NCBI RefSeq assembly: GCF_000007345.1
Contig: NC_003552.1
Span: 1,116,001-1,180,000, forward strand
Origin: Methanosarcina acetivorans C2A
GTDB lineage: Archaea > Halobacteriota > Methanosarcinia > Methanosarcinales > Methanosarcinaceae
Length of the DNA stretch: 64,000 bases
Direction of reading: 5' to 3'
The notes below the pieces were generated by a model that saw only the letters and a program-made list of their open reading frames with translations, had not been told where the DNA came from and made no database searches. Each line of letters starts with the position of its first letter. The first letter of the stretch is position 1. This document shows, one piece after another, positions 19,283-29,128 of the stretch. The translations under genes were made by a program, and so were the position numbers.

Positions 19283-20003
19283 TTCTGCTACCCCAAAGAC
19301 CTGATAATAAGCTTGTTTACTCCAGATTATTGCCCGAATATCTTAGAGGATGTCTTAAAATTCAAATCATTTACATATTTGGATAATAGGCATTGTTGAA
19401 TTAAAATTCAGGCCGTAAATTAATTACATCGGACTTACCCGCTAGAGGTATGAAATCAAATACATAAGACATCATAGTTAAAATGTACACTTTAGACATT
19501 TAACGGTTTAATTCTACCGTTTTTCAGTTCAAACGCGTAAGTTCCGCCCCAATTGTATAACCAAATTTAATTCTAAGACACGCTCTTAGATAAGTCGTCT
19601 TAACAGCGACCTTATTCCCTTGCCCCCAAATATCTTCTACAAAGCCGGATATATAGTTTGTGATCCTTTCTTTTTTCTTCTTTAGATGATAAAATCAAAG
19701 TTGTGCTGGCACATCCCACTGCAAGCAGCGGGGTATGTTCGCGCCCCCGCTCCAAATTCCATTAAAGGAGACAATGACCCGAAACAGTTTTGTTTGAGCA
19801 GAATTTACCAACCAAAAACAGATTTGATAAATCATATTATCATTAATGTTTACCTGGAAAGTTTTTCCATCCCCACAGCAAGCTAGAGGAGCATCTGGCT
19901 AAAGTAAAAAATTCAGGATGAACAAAGTCCGAAGAAGACGAGATGAAAATCAAAAGAAGACGAGAAAAAATCAAAAGAAGATGAGAAAAAATCAAAAGAA
20001 GGA
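19283..20003. other. Intergenic region with a tandem purine-rich repeat
   Basis: About 720 bp. At 19935-20001 a ~21-bp unit (AAGACGAGAAAAAATCAAAAG) occurs about three times. The rest shows no convincing gene; the 66-codon frame at 19686-19886 has no supporting features. The part beside 19283 should contain the promoter of the surface-protein/tubulin-like pair. Confidence 0.5.
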
Positions 20004-20392
20004 CCTGAATTTTAGTATTCAGGCTCCATCCCTTCAATCTACGAAATGGCTTTTTCCATTTCCACTCTTTCTTCCACACGCTGTTTTTTTGCCTTTTCGT
20101 AGTGGATTGCATGGACTGCCACATTATAGAGTTTTTCGAGTTCGTGGGCGGATTCCAGGGTCAGAAGTGAAAGGATTTGCGGGTATTCACCGTTGCTTAT
20201 GACTATACCCTTGAAGATATGCCCTACGTACGGATCCGGAAAGTTTTTCGATTTCAGTTGAGATTTTGTCTGTGCTCAGGTATTTGCGGTCGCCTTCAAT
20301 TATGATCATTGCCCTTCTTGCTTCTTCATAAACATTGGTCGAAAACAGAAGGCCTGAAGGAGAAAGGGCATTCTGGATTGCGGTTTTGACGA
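20004..20392 (-). pseudogene. Truncated, frameshifted copy of the tubulin-like gene
   Basis: Matches the 3' third of the gene at 16843-17220 almost base for base, including the CTCCATCCCTTCAAT ending, the ACACGCTGTTTTTTTGCCTT stretch and TCAGGTATTTGCGGTCGCCTT. Relative to the intact gene there is a 4-bp insertion (GTAC duplicated in CTACGTACGG near 20230) that shifts the frame, and everything upstream of about 20392 is missing. It is a relic of a duplication of the tubulin-like gene. Confidence 0.85.
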
Positions 20393-20514
20393 ATTGGGAA
20401 AAAGATGTTGATCAGGAAAAAGATGTTGATCAGGAAGAAGATGTGGGCCAAAAGGAAAGATTTACCCACGGAAAATGAAGATTCCGTGGAATGAATACAA
20501 TTTCAGTTTTGGTT

Positions 20515-21348
20515 TCAGTTTTCGGACCTGATTACTTCCAGACTAATATCTATCCACCTTGATTTATGGATAAGGGAACCCATTGATATTACATCCACCC
20601 CTGTTTTTGCATAACCTTCAAGGTTTGCAGGGGAAATCCCTCCGGAGGCTTCCACAAGGACTGATTTCCTGAGCCCTTTTTCTTCAAGTAAGGCGAGAGT
20701 CTCTCTGATCACCTCAGGCTGCATATTGTCAAGCATTACAATGTCTGCTCCCAGTTTTGCAGCAAGAACCGCATCTTCTGCAGACTCAACTTCAACCTCA
20801 ATTTTCCGCGTAAAGCTGCTTTTTCGAGCTGCTTTGATTGCGGTTTCTATTCCCATGAGTTTGATGTGGTTATCTTTAATCATAACCGCATCCGAAAGGT
20901 TAAATCTGTGAGTATCTCCTCCCCCTGCAGCAACAGCCAGCTTTTCGAATTTCCTTATTCCGGGGGTGGTCTTCCTCGTACACGCTACCCTTGTGCTTTC
21001 CGAGTGCTTCCTTACGGCATCCACACAGTTCCTTGTCAGGGTTGCAATCCCGCTGAGGTGCCCGAGGAAGTTAAGACTAAGGCGCTCTGCCCTGAGAATG
21101 GATATGGCTCCTCCCCTGAGCCTGAAAATTGTATCTCCTTTGCTGAGGCGGTCCCCATCTTTAAAATCGGTTTCTGCCTGAATTCCAAAATAAATAAATA
21201 TTGATGCAGCTTCGCTTATCCCGGCAACCGTACAGTCTTCTTTTGTGAAAATAATGGCTTCTGCAGGCCTGTCAGGAACAATAGTGCATGAAACATCATC
21301 ATAACCCAGGTCTTCTTCTATGAAGCTTTCTACTTCTCTGATAAGCAT
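20515..21348 (-). CDS. nadC: Quinolinate phosphoribosyltransferase (nicotinate-nucleotide pyrophosphorylase)
   Basis: 277-residue cytosolic enzyme converting quinolinate and PRPP to nicotinate mononucleotide, CO2 and PPi. Diagnostic motifs: TRKTTPGIRKFEKLAVAAGGG (start of the active-site loop, with Arg and Lys for quinolinate/PRPP), HRFNLSDAVMIKDNH, EVEVES and the C-terminal beta-barrel LVEASGGI and SMGSLIHK. Length is typical. GGGT seven bases before the ATG. The other two genes of the pathway, nadX and nadA, lie 5-7 kb away on the other strand. Confidence 0.96.
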   Translation of the reverse strand: MLIREVESFIEEDLGYDDVSCTIVPDRPAEAIIFTKEDCTVAGISEAASIFIYFGIQAETDFKDGDRLSKGDTIFRLRGGAISILRAERLSLNFLGHLSGIATLTRNCVDAVRKHSESTRVACTRKTTPGIRKFEKLAVAAGGGDTHRFNLSDAVMIKDNHIKLMGIETAIKAARKSSFTRKIEVEVESAEDAVLAAKLGADIVMLDNMQPEVIRETLALLEEKGLRKSVLVEASGGISPANLEGYAKTGVDVISMGSLIHKSRWIDISLEVIRSEN

Positions 21349-21546
21349 GATTTTTACCCTGCTATTTTATGCCTTCAGGATTTATAAGAGGTACGGGCAT
21401 TTTGGGTTTTATATCTCTTTCCAGAAGGTATTATTTTTCTAAAATAACCCATCTGCATTGGAAATAAAGGGCCTAAACCGTGCTTTAATGATGTTGCTTG
21501 TTCAAATAAGAAATGGTGTTCCGCCTTTTACAAAGTGGAAAATGGA

Positions 21547-21918
21547 TTACGGTAAATATGTTGCACAGGCATTTTCCGACTCCCAGGCTGTGACACTGGC
21601 AACCCTGATTTCAGGGTCTTTGAGCATGGCTTTAAGGGAGTTTGCGATATATACGGCAATGTTTTCCGAAGACGGCGGATTGTTGTCATCAAAGTAATCA
21701 AGTTCATTCAAAAAATTGTGATCCAGCGTTTTCGTGATTTCGGATACATTCTGCTTTAATTCCCCAAAGTCCATCATTATTCCGGCATCATTGAGTTTTT
21801 CTCCAGCCACACAAACTTCGATCTTCCAGTTGTGCCCGTGAAGGTTTTCACATTTTTTGGCTACCATCTTAAGCTGATGGGCTGCTGCAAAATGGGTAAC
21901 AACTTTTAACTCAAACAT
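21547..21918 (-). CDS. queD: 6-pyruvoyl-tetrahydropterin synthase/QueD-family protein
   Basis: 123 residues. Zinc-binding residues are visible in HFAAAHQL and CENLHGHNWK, with the catalytic Cys at the start of the latter; a conserved glutamate is in VTAWESENACATY. In archaea such proteins are either 6-carboxy-tetrahydropterin synthase (for archaeosine/queuosine-type 7-deazaguanines) or pterin enzymes; the Cys-x3-His-Gly-His pattern favours the QueD function. The gene is alone, 200 bp upstream of nadC on the same strand. Confidence 0.88.
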   Translation of the reverse strand: MFELKVVTHFAAAHQLKMVAKKCENLHGHNWKIEVCVAGEKLNDAGIMMDFGELKQNVSEITKTLDHNFLNELDYFDDNNPPSSENIAVYIANSLKAMLKDPEIRVASVTAWESENACATYLP

Positions 21919-22410
21919 AGTTACTCGACCTCCTTTGTGAATTTTAAGACACTGTTTATTAATAAATATCTTTCCAAATTTATCGGCAACAATTTTTATG
22001 TATGTTATTTATTTTTATAAACCCCTATGAAATTATGAAAAGTTCCGAGGCCTGCATAATCTAAGACTATGGCTTTGAAGTTGTAAAAACCTGGAATCTT
22101 TAAAACGAAATTCAATATGATAAGAACATTTCTTATTAAGAAAATATTCTCGGTAGCAGGTGTAAAGAGACGATAAAGAATAGAATGTTACGTTTCTTTT
22201 TTAGTATCTTTACCAACTGCGTTTTTTACCGTTAAGCTAACAGTGTATCTTCCTGCTTTTTCGGATGTGTTTCTTAGATTCTGGAATAATAGGAACTTGT
22301 ATAAATATTCATAAAAAAATTAAGAGGGTTTTTCCGAAAGGCAAGCATTAAAAAATTTATATTTCCTGTAGCTTGAGTTTCGGATCACCTTCTAAAAGGC
22401 ATTTAACCCT
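21919..22410. other. Intergenic region, no gene seen
   Basis: About 490 bp, AT-rich, between the 3' end of the large repeat protein and the queD promoter. Contains an AT-rich stretch at 21956-22020 that could hold the queD promoter. No RNA or protein gene recognised. Confidence 0.4.
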
Positions 22411-25400
22411 TTAGCTGTATACCAGTTGAAGTTTTGGCACCTGACTTTCGTTTCCGCAGTCACTGCTATAGAATGCGATATAGTTATTGCTTTCTGTATG
22501 AGCTTTTATCAGGAATCCGGTGTTTTCGTACTTGCCGCTGACATACTCTTTTACCAGCTCGGTTACGTCCAGCTCGTAGTATATGTTGTCAGGAAGGCTG
22601 CTGCCTTTGATCGTCATTGTAGCATACGGCGTGCTTCCCTGCAAAACTCCATTTCTATCGTACCAGTCCCCACCTGCATTAGTCCATGCAACATTTTTGT
22701 CCTTTTTATTCCAGCTTACATAACTTGAGTTCCAGGCAGAAGCCGGCCTGTAAATCTCAATTACAGTATCTTCAGGTCTTGTAGTTCCCGAGGGATAATA
22801 CCAGTAGAGAGAAAGAGCCGCATTATTAACTTCGACAGAACCGGTGTATTCGCTCAGGTCAAACCTTATTACGTCTCTATACCTACCAACCCCATTGATG
22901 CTACCAACATCAATAAAGGATGAACTCTGATAGACTGTGGAAGGAGAAGCTTCACGCAGACGGTTATCCATTGCATCGGTAACAGTTGCATTTACGGTCA
23001 CTACGGGTGTTTTCTTTGTTATGCTAAGCTTTGGCACCTGACTTTCGTTTCCGCAGTCACTGCTGTAGAAAGCTATATAGTTGTTATTTTCTGTGCGGGC
23101 TTTTATCAGTAATCCCGTGTTTTCATATTTTCCGCTGACATACTCTTTTACGAGATCGGTTACGTCCAGCTCGTAGTATCTGTTGTCAGGAAGGCTGCTG
23201 CCTTTGATCGTTATTGTAGCATACGGCGTGCTTCCCTGAGAAACACCATTTTTATCATACCAGTCTCCACCTTCATTAGTCCATGCAACATTTTTGTCCC
23301 TTTTATTCCAGCTTACATAACTTGAGTTCCAGGCAGAAGCCGGCCTATAAATCTCAATTACAGTATCTTCAGGTCTTGTAGTTCCCGAGGGATAATACCA
23401 GTAGAGAGAAAGGACGGCATTGCCGACCTGGGAGTTACTGTTGCATTCGCTCAGATCGAACTGCATTACATCTCTGTACCTGCCAACTCCACTGATACTG
23501 CCTACGTCAATAAATGAAGTGTCAGAATATACACTATCAGGAGACGCTTCACGCAAACGATTATCTGTTGCACCAGTAATAGTCACCAGGGATGCTTCCT
23601 TTTCAGTTACAGTAATTTTAGGTTTCTGGTTTTCATCTGTCCAGTCACTGCTGTAGAAAGCTATATAGTTGTTACTTTCTGTGCGGGCTTTTATCAGTAA
23701 TCCCGTGTTTTCATATTTTCCGCTGACATACTCTTTTACGAGATCGGTTACGTCCAGCTCGTAGTACCTGTTGTCAGGAAGGCTGCTGCCTTTGATAGTT
23801 ATTGTAGCATATGGGGTGCTGCCCTGCAAAACACCATTTCTATCGTACCAGTCTCCACCTTCATTAGTCCATGCAACATTTTTGTCCCTTTTATTCCAGC
23901 TTACATAACTTGAGTTCCAGGCAGAAGCCGGCCTATAAATCTCAATTACAGTATCTTCAGGTCTTGTAGTTCCCGAGGGATAATACCAGTAGAGGGAAAG
24001 AACCGCATTAGTAATTTGGGAGTCACTGTTGTATTCGCTTAGATCGAACTGTATTGCATCTCTGTACCTGCCAACTCCACTGATGCTGCCTACATCAATA
24101 AAGGATGAACTCTTGTAGACGGTGTCAGGAGACGCTTCACGCAAACGGTTGTCAGATACCTCTATTTCGGAAACTATCTCCTCCGAATCTTCGGGAGGTG
24201 TTACACTAACAATCCCTGTCACGGTACTGTTGCCTGCTGCATTGCTTGCAGTAAACGTCACAGTATAGTTTCCTGCTGTTGAATAGGTATGAGTTGGGTT
24301 TTGATCTGTTGCGTTCATTCCATCTCCAAAATCCCAGTTCCAGGAAGTGGGGGATCCTGTACTCTGATCAGTAAAGTTTACTGTTAGAGGTGCATATCCT
24401 GAAGTTGGAGATGCAGAAAAATTGGCAACTGGATTGGTTGGTGCAGTTATTGTCCATAGAACGGCAGTACCATTGGATCCCAATATCTGCCCATTTTCAT
24501 TGATTTCATAGGCACCGCTGCCAGATATCCCAGATAGTGTTCCAAAATCTGTCATCACACCATTTTGCCACAGGAAAGCATGTGTTTCACCGGTTTCCGT
24601 CTCGCTTTCACCCACTATCTGCCTCTTGTTATTGATTCCATAAGCACAGCTGTTGCTTCCACCAAGCGTTCCAAGATCTATCATCACACCATTTTGCCAC
24701 AAGAAAGCATGTGTTTCACCAGTATCCGTCTGGCTGACACCTACTACTTGCCCTTTATCATTGATTCCACGGGCACTACTGTAAGATCCTCCGAGTGTTC
24801 CAAGATCTGTCATCACACCATTTTGCCATAGGAAGGCACGTGAGGGACCATAACGGTCTTGACTGGTGCCTACTACCTGCCCATTTTCATTTATTCCTCT
24901 TGCATCGCTATATTCTACATCTGACGGTCCAATATCAGTCATCGTGCCATTTTGCCACAGGAAGGCGTGAACTTCAAAACCAATTCCCTCGCTGTAGCCT
25001 ATTACCTGCCCCTTGTTATTGATCCCTTCGGGCCAGCTCTCGGTTCCTCCAGGTAGTACTCCAAGATAGGTTACTACACCATTTTCCCACAGGCAAGCGT
25101 GAACAGCATTATCATCCTCTATGAATGTGAAGCCCACTATCTGCTCATTGTCATTGATCCCCTTGGGATAGCCATCACATCCGCTTGTTTCAAGATCAGT
25201 CATTACTCCATTTTGCCACAGGAAAGCGTGTTCTACACCAGTATCTGTCTGGCTAGTACCTACTACCTGCCCCTTGTTATTGATTCCTTCTGCGTTACTG
25301 TAATTCCCTCCGAGTGTCCCAAGGTCTGTTATTGTTACCACATACTCGAAAACAAGACTTCCCAGATTAGACTCATTTGTCCCGTTTACAATTTCGGAAA

Positions 25401-26001
25401 GTGTACAATTTCCTAATTGGTCCCCAATTTGGAGGGTCGTAGTATTTTCATAGTCAATGAGCCAGATCCCATCAATCTGGACAACACTTTCGGTTGCACT
25501 CTGGGTGATCTGGTTAACGTGGGCTTTCAAAACAACAACATCACTTATACCCTGTATATTGTCAAGTGTACAATTCCATGTATCGTCACCCGAACCAGTT
25601 GAGAGGATCTGGTCATCTACATATTGTCCATCTTTATAGAATTCTAGCCAAACTTTCTCACCGTCTACGTCTATCTGCTTTACCTGGAGACTGTATCCCT
25701 GACCAATGTCAAGGCTTTCACCACCCGTAAGATTATAACTGCTCTCATTATCAATAACGACCCTGGTGAGCTTGTCAACATGAGCTTCCCAGATCTGGTC
25801 GTTTTCTTCAAGCAAAGGAACATACTCCTCTCCAAATAAGTCGATTGATGGGTACTGTTCATCAGACCAGTATTGATAGTTGCTGCCCTTAACATTGCAA
25901 GTTGTTGTAGCTGCTGATGCCGTATATGAAAAAAGAATCAAAAATAAAATCAGAGCTGCTGATGCTAAATATAGCGAATTCAGCTTTTTGTTAGTTCCCA
26001 T
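22411..26001 (-). CDS. Large secreted protein: HAF repeats, PKD domain and three disaggregatase-type repeats
   Basis: 1196 residues. Signal peptide at residues ~8-31. Residues ~32-215 form an N-terminal domain of the kind found in archaeal S-layer-related proteins. Residues ~220-510 hold about eight 'HAF' extracellular repeats, each containing GINxxGQVVGxS and HAFLWQNGVMTDLGTL. A PKD domain follows (~525-605, PTSGYAPLTVNFTDQST and WNWDFGDG). The C-terminal half is three nearly identical ~165-residue units beginning DNRLREASP and containing SFIDVGS and GRYRD, as in the disaggregatase-related repeat of Methanosarcina. No C-terminal anchor is evident, so it may be released or bound to the heteropolysaccharide matrix. 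The three units are so alike in DNA that they could recombine. Confidence 0.85.
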   Translation of the reverse strand: MGTNKKLNSLYLASAALILFLILFSYTASAATTTCNVKGSNYQYWSDEQYPSIDLFGEEYVPLLEENDQIWEAHVDKLTRVVIDNESSYNLTGGESLDIGQGYSLQVKQIDVDGEKVWLEFYKDGQYVDDQILSTGSGDDTWNCTLDNIQGISDVVVLKAHVNQITQSATESVVQIDGIWLIDYENTTTLQIGDQLGNCTLSEIVNGTNESNLGSLVFEYVVTITDLGTLGGNYSNAEGINNKGQVVGTSQTDTGVEHAFLWQNGVMTDLETSGCDGYPKGINDNEQIVGFTFIEDDNAVHACLWENGVVTYLGVLPGGTESWPEGINNKGQVIGYSEGIGFEVHAFLWQNGTMTDIGPSDVEYSDARGINENGQVVGTSQDRYGPSRAFLWQNGVMTDLGTLGGSYSSARGINDKGQVVGVSQTDTGETHAFLWQNGVMIDLGTLGGSNSCAYGINNKRQIVGESETETGETHAFLWQNGVMTDFGTLSGISGSGAYEINENGQILGSNGTAVLWTITAPTNPVANFSASPTSGYAPLTVNFTDQSTGSPTSWNWDFGDGMNATDQNPTHTYSTAGNYTVTFTASNAAGNSTVTGIVSVTPPEDSEEIVSEIEVSDNRLREASPDTVYKSSSFIDVGSISGVGRYRDAIQFDLSEYNSDSQITNAVLSLYWYYPSGTTRPEDTVIEIYRPASAWNSSYVSWNKRDKNVAWTNEGGDWYDRNGVLQGSTPYATITIKGSSLPDNRYYELDVTDLVKEYVSGKYENTGLLIKARTESNNYIAFYSSDWTDENQKPKITVTEKEASLVTITGATDNRLREASPDSVYSDTSFIDVGSISGVGRYRDVMQFDLSECNSNSQVGNAVLSLYWYYPSGTTRPEDTVIEIYRPASAWNSSYVSWNKRDKNVAWTNEGGDWYDKNGVSQGSTPYATITIKGSSLPDNRYYELDVTDLVKEYVSGKYENTGLLIKARTENNNYIAFYSSDCGNESQVPKLSITKKTPVVTVNATVTDAMDNRLREASPSTVYQSSSFIDVGSINGVGRYRDVIRFDLSEYTGSVEVNNAALSLYWYYPSGTTRPEDTVIEIYRPASAWNSSYVSWNKKDKNVAWTNAGGDWYDRNGVLQGSTPYATMTIKGSSLPDNIYYELDVTELVKEYVSGKYENTGFLIKAHTESNNYIAFYSSDCGNESQVPKLQLVYS

Positions 26002-26633
26002 ATACCTATTCCCTCATCTTCCTTTTCTCTGACATTTTTAGCATATGTCAGGATTTTCAAACCCAGTATTGATTAGGTGGACAGTTGACAGAAAAAGACC
26101 GTTTTTCATGAGAAACAAGTATTCTCAATATGCACCAAAAAAACATCAATAGTCCTTATATGTATTACTTAACACAGTTTCTTATAACTTTGGATGAGCT
26201 ATTAATGCCTAAAAGCGAGTATTGAAACTTGTTTTCATAAGCTGATCCTAAAACTCAATATATTTCTCTGGATCTATTTTGCAGGTAACATAAAAAATGA
26301 CAATTGAAATTAGCAGTATGCTAGAGAGTCATACTTTGAAGTTGTGATGTCATGAGAAACACAAAGTTAAGTCAGGTTTCAGGATGGGCTCAAAGAAAGG
26401 TTCCGGGAACAGGCAAAGAAAAAAGTCAGAACGCTAAAGGATTTTAAGCAAACAATAAAAGTCGGGCAACAGAAGGTTTAAAGAGAGAGAAAAGAGTACA
26501 GTACTCCAATTCCCGGAACTCTCTGTGACGGGTATATAGAAATAATTATAATATAAGCGATTATGGCTGATTGAAAATCTCAGCTAAAATGGATAATTAA
26601 ATTGAATTTATTGATTATTCTCAGGAGCCTGGA
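26002..26633. other. Divergent promoter region
   Basis: About 630 bp between the large surface protein (minus) and nadX (plus). AT-rich with no recognised gene. AATTATAATATAAGCG near 26543-26558 is a reasonable TATA region for nadX; AGGAG at 26623-26627 is its ribosome-binding site. Confidence 0.45.
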
Positions 26634-27449
26634 ATACTGAAAATAGGAATTGTTGGTTGCGGATTTATTGGCGGACAGATTTGCAGGGCAATTGATGGAG
26701 GAGAAGTTAGTGCAGAGCTGTACGCCCTCTGCGACTCTTCGGAAAGCAAAGCCCTTGAACTTGCAGCTTCCCTGAAGACCTGCAAGCCTTCATATATGAA
26801 GATCGAAGAACTCATACGCGGTGTGGACCTTATTATAGAGAGCGCCTCCCAAAATGCTGTCAGGTTCATTGTACCTCAGGCCCTCAAGGCCGGCTGTGAC
26901 GTGATGATCCTGAGTGTAGGCGCCCTTGCCGATGAAGAACTGCGAGATACTCTTTTCGGGCTTGCAAAGGAGCATAACTGCAAGCTGTATTTTCCCTCGG
27001 GGGCAGTTGTCGGGATCGACGGGTTAAACTCGGCATCTGCGGCTGGAATCTCTTCGGTCACCCTGAGCACCAGGAAACCTCCTGCAGGGCTCATGGGCGC
27101 TCCTTATGTTGTGGAACACGGCATAGAACTTGAAAAACTCGAAAAAAAAACCGTACTTTTTGAAGGTCCTGCCTCGGAAGCCGTAAAAGCTTTCCCTGCA
27201 AACGTTAACGTGGCAGCTACGATCAGCCTTGCAGGCATTGGTTTTGAACGGACACGGGTAAAAGTCATAGCTGACCCTTCTCTTTTCAGGAACGTGCATG
27301 AAATCATCGTGGAAGGAGAATTCGGAAAATTCAGCACAAGAGTGGAAAACCTCCCTTCCCCGGAAAATCCTAAAACAAGCTATCTTGCAGCCCTTTCTGC
27401 AGTTTCTACCCTTAAAAAGATCCTGAACCCTGTCCAGATAGGGACCTGA
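26634..27449 (+). CDS. nadX: L-aspartate dehydrogenase (NAD biosynthesis), apparent ATA start
   Basis: 271 residues if started at ATA 26634, giving M-L-K-I-G-I-V-G-C-G-F-I-G-G. The dinucleotide-binding GxGxxG is at residues ~7-13 and would be lost with the first ATG in frame (26796). AGGAG at 26623-26627 is exactly six bases before ATA. The enzyme oxidises L-aspartate to iminoaspartate, replacing NadB, and supplies NadA downstream. Other family features: SASQNAVR, SVGALAD, SGAVVGIDGLNSA and the catalytic-histidine region NVNVAATISLAGIGFERT. No upstream ATG, GTG or TTG exists in frame. Confidence 0.9.
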   Translation: MLKIGIVGCGFIGGQICRAIDGGEVSAELYALCDSSESKALELAASLKTCKPSYMKIEELIRGVDLIIESASQNAVRFIVPQALKAGCDVMILSVGALADEELRDTLFGLAKEHNCKLYFPSGAVVGIDGLNSASAAGISSVTLSTRKPPAGLMGAPYVVEHGIELEKLEKKTVLFEGPASEAVKAFPANVNVAATISLAGIGFERTRVKVIADPSLFRNVHEIIVEGEFGKFSTRVENLPSPENPKTSYLAALSAVSTLKKILNPVQIGT

Positions 27450-27763
27450 ATTCCTTCAGTTCTTGAGGCTTAGCTTTTCAGGCTTGGCTCTTGAAGCTTG
27501 ACCCTTGAGGGCTGACTCTAAATTGCTTGGAATTCGGTATCCGAATTTCGTTTTTAGGATTGAAAGCAGGCGGGGTTTAAAAACATCAGGTTCACAAGCA
27601 TTATATAGTCCGGAGGAGTTAAGCACGTAAACCCTTTGGAGAAGGTGGCATGTACGCGAAAAAGTGCCTTATGGAGAGTATTTTCCTTATTGCACTCTTT
27701 TACGTCTGACATGCCTTTATAATTTCAGATTCATATTTTCCTCTCAAATATTATGGTGGTCCC
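27450..27763. other. Spacer between nadX and nadA
   Basis: 314 bp. The first part (27455-27520) has loose repeats of CTTGAGGCTTAG/CTTGAAGCTTGA type. CATTATATAGTCC at 27599-27611 and CCTTTATAATTTC at 27715-27727 are TATA-like, so nadA may have its own promoter. Confidence 0.4.
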
Positions 27764-28678
27764 ATGCAGCAAGCAGACCTTATAAAAAGGATCCAGGAAT
27801 TGAAGGTAAAACGAAACGCAGTCATTCTTTCTCACTATTACTCCCGCCCCGAAGTCCAGGATATTGCGGACTTCGTAGGGGATTCCCTTGCCCTGAGCCA
27901 GGAAGCTGTCCGCCAGGACGCGGATGTTATCGTGTTTTGCGGTGTCCATTTTATGGGAGAAAGTGCTGCAATTCTCTCCCCGAAAAAAACGGTCTTGTTA
28001 CCGGAAATCGATTCCACATGCCCTATGGCAGATATGGTGGATGTGGAAGGGCTTAAAAGACTGAAAGAAAAGCACCCTGAAGCTCCGGTCGTCTCCTATG
28101 TAAACAGTTCGGCTGCGATCAAGGCTGAGTCCTATATCTGCTGTACTTCTGCCAACGCTGTGGAAGTGGTAAACTCCCTTGACGTCGATGAGGTTATCTT
28201 TGTGCCTGACAAGAATCTGGCGGCCTACGTTGCATCCCGGACCGATAAAAAAATCATTCCCTGGGAAGGACACTGTCCCACTCACCACCAGATCCTGAGA
28301 GAAGACGTCCTGAAAATGAAGGAAAAGCATCCCCTTGCCAAATTTATTGCTCACCCAGAGTGCCGCCCTGATGTCCTTGAACTTGCAGACCACGTGGCAA
28401 GTACGCGAGGGATGATCATGTACGCGAAAAACTCTCCTGCCCGGGAGTTCATCATAGGCACTGAGTGCGGCCTCATCCACGGGCTCCACAAGGCAGCTCC
28501 CGAAAAAACCTACTACTGTATCTCTGAATTTGCCTGCTGCCCCAGCATGAAAATGGTCAATCTTGAGAAACTCCTGGCTTCCCTTGAAAAGATGCAGCAC
28601 GTCGTGACCGTTCCCGAAGAAGTGAGAGTCAGGGCAAAAGAGGCCCTTGACCGGATGCTTGCGGTAAAAGTAAAATAA
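27764..28678 (+). CDS. nadA: Quinolinate synthase
   Basis: 304-residue [4Fe-4S] enzyme condensing iminoaspartate with dihydroxyacetone phosphate to quinolinate. Residues 1-30 include the active-site [20 protein letters not shown] block. Candidate cluster cysteines lie in [17 protein letters not shown] and [13 protein letters not shown], the usual three positions. Length is typical of NadA. GGTGG four bases before the ATG. Together with nadX and nadC it completes the aspartate pathway to NAD. Confidence 0.96.
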   Translation: MQQADLIKRIQELKVKRNAVILSHYYSRPEVQDIADFVGDSLALSQEAVRQDADVIVFCGVHFMGESAAILSPKKTVLLPEIDSTCPMADMVDVEGLKRLKEKHPEAPVVSYVNSSAAIKAESYICCTSANAVEVVNSLDVDEVIFVPDKNLAAYVASRTDKKIIPWEGHCPTHHQILREDVLKMKEKHPLAKFIAHPECRPDVLELADHVASTRGMIMYAKNSPAREFIIGTECGLIHGLHKAAPEKTYYCISEFACCPSMKMVNLEKLLASLEKMQHVVTVPEEVRVRAKEALDRMLAVKVK

Positions 28679-28690
28679 GCCCTGAATTGT

Positions 28691-28705
28691 CCTGCTCGGA
28701 GCAGG
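28691..28705 (+). terminator. Small hairpin after nadA
   Basis: CCTGCT-CGG-AGCAGG, a 6-bp GC-rich stem with three-base loop 13 bp after the nadA stop. No strong T run follows, so a terminator role is only possible. The rest of the spacer to 29128 shows no gene. Confidence 0.35.
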
Positions 28706-29128
28706 AGAACGATCTTCCTGAAAACCAGAAGAATGAGAAGAAAGAAGGAAAAAAGATAAAAATAAACGATCTGTGGGGCCTGAAGGGATTAATATACTAA
28801 AGTGACAGGGAAAACCGATAACTTTCTTCTTTTGGCATGAAAGTACTTTCAATTACTTTCATTATTTGTGCCTGTTATTTGAAGAATATCATGTGTGTTT
28901 TTTGTCTTTCTTAGTTGCGGTGTCCGTCTTCAAATCCCTTTTTACCTGGTTTACAGGCCTACTCAGGCCCCAGCGGCTTGGGATCGAAAGTCTGGGAGTT
29001 TTCAGCTCTCTCCTGGTACCGGAATAGACCGACCAGTTAATGAGGGACAATCAATTTTCAGAATTATGGGAAAAATATGAAAAACAGGTGAGGAACAAAC
29101 TCTCACCTCCCTTTCATGCCAGAATACC

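Noticed and set aside
27998-28852. 284-codon minus-strand frame over nadA
   Set aside because: Antisense shadow of a conserved enzyme gene.
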